Shown piece after piece: positions 62,593 through 64,000 of a stretch of DNA of 64,000 nt. Each line of letters begins with the position of its first letter. Position 1 is the first letter of the stretch. Below the pieces are notes generated by a model. It had not been told where the DNA came from and searched no databases. It saw only the letters and a list, made by a program, of their open reading frames with translations. A program made the translations under genes and the position numbers. Source of the stretch: Phyllobacterium lublinensis (GTDB lineage Bacteria; Pseudomonadota; Alphaproteobacteria; Rhizobiales; Rhizobiaceae); NCBI RefSeq assembly GCF_020164435.1, contig NZ_JAIUDQ010000022.1, positions 1 to 64,000 on the forward strand. The letters run 5' to 3'.

Positions 62593-63449
62593 CACCGACT
62601 CGCGAGCAGATCCGCCGTGCCTATATCGACGCCTGCTATCAGGAGATCGAAGCGCTGAAGCCAGGCAATGTCCATCGCTTTGCCGACGGCCACCGCATGA
62701 GTGCCGAGCAGTTCTTTGAGAGTGCGCAAGTATCATCTCATGCGGTGTGCGATCCAACGCTGTCCATCGGCCAACGCATTCTTGCGGCCGTGAGCGCGAC
62801 CCGGACCAAAATCGGGACCAACACCAATCTCGGCATCCTCCTTCTCTGTGTGCCCTTGGCCAAGGCTGCCGGGGATGGCGGCGACCTGCAGACCGATCTT
62901 GCCGCGGCGCTCGATCAGCTGGACCTCGAAGATGCGCGCAACGTATTCGCCGCAATCATGCTCGCGCAACCAGGTGGACTTGGATCGGCGCCAAAGCATG
63001 ACGTATCGAGTGCGCCCGAAGTTCCGCTGCTGGAGGCGATGCACGCGGCGGCCGATCGTGACATGATTGCCCGCCAGTATGTGACGGGATTTGACGACAT
63101 CTTTGCAGGCGGGTTTGGCGCACACGCAGCCGCCATCGCCGGCGGCGAACTCAAAATGTGGCCCGCCGTTTTCACCTATCTGCATTTCCTGTCGGAGTTT
63201 GCGGACAGCCATATTGTGCGCAAGCACGGCAATGCCGTTGCCGATGAGACGCAAAGGCAAGCCAGGCAAATTCTGGCACGCGTCGAAGCTTTGAAGGACG
63301 GAAAAGAGCGCGAAAAACTGCTGCTTGCTTTCGATGCCGAGTTGAAAGCCCGCAGTATCAATCCGGGGACTTCGGCAGACCTCACAGTTGCAACCCTTTT
63401 TGCTTTAAAGCTCAACTGGGTCTTGCATAATGGCGAGGTAAATGCTTGA
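62589..63449 (+). CDS. CitG/MdcB-like triphosphoribosyl-dephospho-CoA synthase family protein
   Basis: Family protein of CitG/MdcB, 286 aa. The motif EALKPGNVHRFADGHRMS and the GTNTNLGILLLCVPLAKAA segment match. CitG makes the citrate lyase prosthetic group precursor from ATP and dephospho-CoA, but no citrate or malonate genes are here; the gene is a regular member of bacterial H4MPT clusters (orf7 in Methylobacterium as I recall) and should act in cofactor synthesis. GTG start overlaps the previous stop (GTGA). Confidence 0.85.
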   Translation: MTPTREQIRRAYIDACYQEIEALKPGNVHRFADGHRMSAEQFFESAQVSSHAVCDPTLSIGQRILAAVSATRTKIGTNTNLGILLLCVPLAKAAGDGGDLQTDLAAALDQLDLEDARNVFAAIMLAQPGGLGSAPKHDVSSAPEVPLLEAMHAAADRDMIARQYVTGFDDIFAGGFGAHAAAIAGGELKMWPAVFTYLHFLSEFADSHIVRKHGNAVADETQRQARQILARVEALKDGKEREKLLLAFDAELKARSINPGTSADLTVATLFALKLNWVLHNGEVNA

Positions 63450-63457
63450 ATTTCACG

Positions 63458-63474
63458 AGCGGATTTCATCCGCT
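63458..63474 (+). terminator. Hairpin after the CitG-like gene
   Basis: Perfect seven-bp stem AGCGGAT / ATCCGCT with a TTC loop, nine bases after the stop codon. It may end or attenuate the mptG operon before fae; no clear T-run follows. Confidence 0.5.
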
Positions 63475-63605
63475 GCTATCTGGCCAACCGACCCCCAACT
63501 CAAGGGTGCTGCGAACAAGGATAGCTGTCCATCGAGCGTCGTGTCTCGAGAGGTACGGCGTCTTTGGACAAACCATTTGGGACCGCTATAGGGAGGAATG
63601 AGGCC

Positions 63606-64000
63606 GTGGCGAAAATCAATAAAGTTATGGTTGGCGAGTCGCTTGTTGGCGACGGAAATGAAGTTGCGCACATCGATCTTCTGATCGGACCACGTGGCAG
63701 CGCTGTCGAGACTGCGTTCTGCAACGCGTTGACGAACAACAAGGACGGGTTCACATCCCTTCTTGCCGTTATCGCACCCAATCTCGCATGCAAACCCAAC
63801 ACGATCCTGTTCAACAAGGTCACAATCAAGGGCGCCAAGCAGGCGGTCCAGATGTTCGGGCCCGCGCAGCACGCCGTTGCCAAGGCGGTTCAGGACAGTG
63901 TCGCCGATGGTACGATTCCGGCGGACGAAGCCGACGATATCTTCATCTGCGTCGGCGTCTTCATCCATTGGGAGGCGGAGAGCGATGCGAAGATTCAGGA
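63606..64000 (+). CDS. fae: Formaldehyde-activating enzyme (3' end outside window)
   Basis: Fae condenses formaldehyde with H4MPT to methylene-H4MPT. Start is GTG at 63606, nine bases after GGGAGG (63591-63596). About 131 codons are visible, reading [18 protein letters not shown] then [47 protein letters not shown] and [15 protein letters not shown]. These are near-identical to known Fae; the catalytic His is in VAHIDLL. The gene runs past the window end, where about 35-40 more codons are expected. It has its own leader of 156 bases after the CitG-like gene. Confidence 0.95.
   Translation, partial: MAKINKVMVGESLVGDGNEVAHIDLLIGPRGSAVETAFCNALTNNKDGFTSLLAVIAPNLACKPNTILFNKVTIKGAKQAVQMFGPAQHAVAKAVQDSVADGTIPADEADDIFICVGVFIHWEAESDAKIQ

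Noticed and set aside
1-64000. Insertion sequence, phage, integrase or CRISPR array
   Set aside because: No transposase- or Cas-like protein and no regularly spaced direct repeats were seen; the only repeats are the TGCGTGGTTCGAC palindromes.

Overview
The window reads as chromosomal DNA of an alphaproteobacterium of the order Hyphomicrobiales, probably a Phyllobacteriaceae/Rhizobiaceae relative. The support is a ChvE/GguABC-type sugar importer with an AraD1 (GguC-like) protein, a DUF2865 exported protein typical of rhizobia, moderately high G+C with tightly packed operons, and a bacterial tetrahydromethanopterin (H4MPT) C1 gene cluster. The species assignment is inference. I see no tRNA, rRNA, transposase, integrase, phage gene or CRISPR array.

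Layout. (1) 213-4050, minus: an aminotransferase, BKACE, GNAT and HDAC-like deacetylase operon. (2) 4183-10257: a ChvE-type multiple-sugar ABC transporter, AraD1 and a GntR regulator; an 11-bp AT-rich motif is shared by the chvE/araD1 intergenic region and the regulator's own upstream region. (3) 10656-17261, plus: a LysR gene, then a ydcSTUV-patD-like polyamine uptake and oxidation operon with a near-ideal LysR operator in front. (4) 17325-18682: a sulfite-oxidase-fold molybdoprotein and a flavin reductase. (5) 18796-25651, minus: PfkB kinase, DapA-family lyase, GntR regulator and a four-gene carbohydrate ABC importer of unknown substrate. (6) 25826-26716: an MBL-fold hydrolase.

(7) 26777-45286 is a nearly complete purine-to-glycerate locus. 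It runs from guanine (GuaD) and hypoxanthine/xanthine (XdhABC) to urate (PuuD, UraH, UraD), allantoin (PuuE, fused to UraD), allantoate (Alc) and ureidoglycolate (AllA). The released glyoxylate is taken to glycerate by Gcl, Hyi and GlxR. IclR and LysR regulators, an NCS2 purine permease and a CDA-fold deaminase complete the set. (8) 45575-52467: a methyltransferase, DUF2865 protein, an AT-rich gene-free stretch, then an ECF42-type sigma factor with its DGPF (YCII) partner, an AHSA1 protein, a SnoaL-like protein and an MFS exporter. Two identical-spacing ECF-type promoters (TGTCGG-N17-CGTC) precede the sigma operon and the AHSA1 operon, which defines a small local regulon.

(9) 52701-64000 holds the H4MPT/methylofuran formaldehyde oxidation module: fhcBADC and a pterin dehydratase paralogue on minus, then mptG, mtdB, an ATP-grasp gene, mch, a RimK-like ATP-grasp gene, a CitG-like gene and fae (GTG start, cut by the window end) on plus. 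Together fae, mtdB, mch and fhc would convert formaldehyde to formate. The three uncharacterised enzymes between them are the best candidates for unassigned steps in cofactor biosynthesis.
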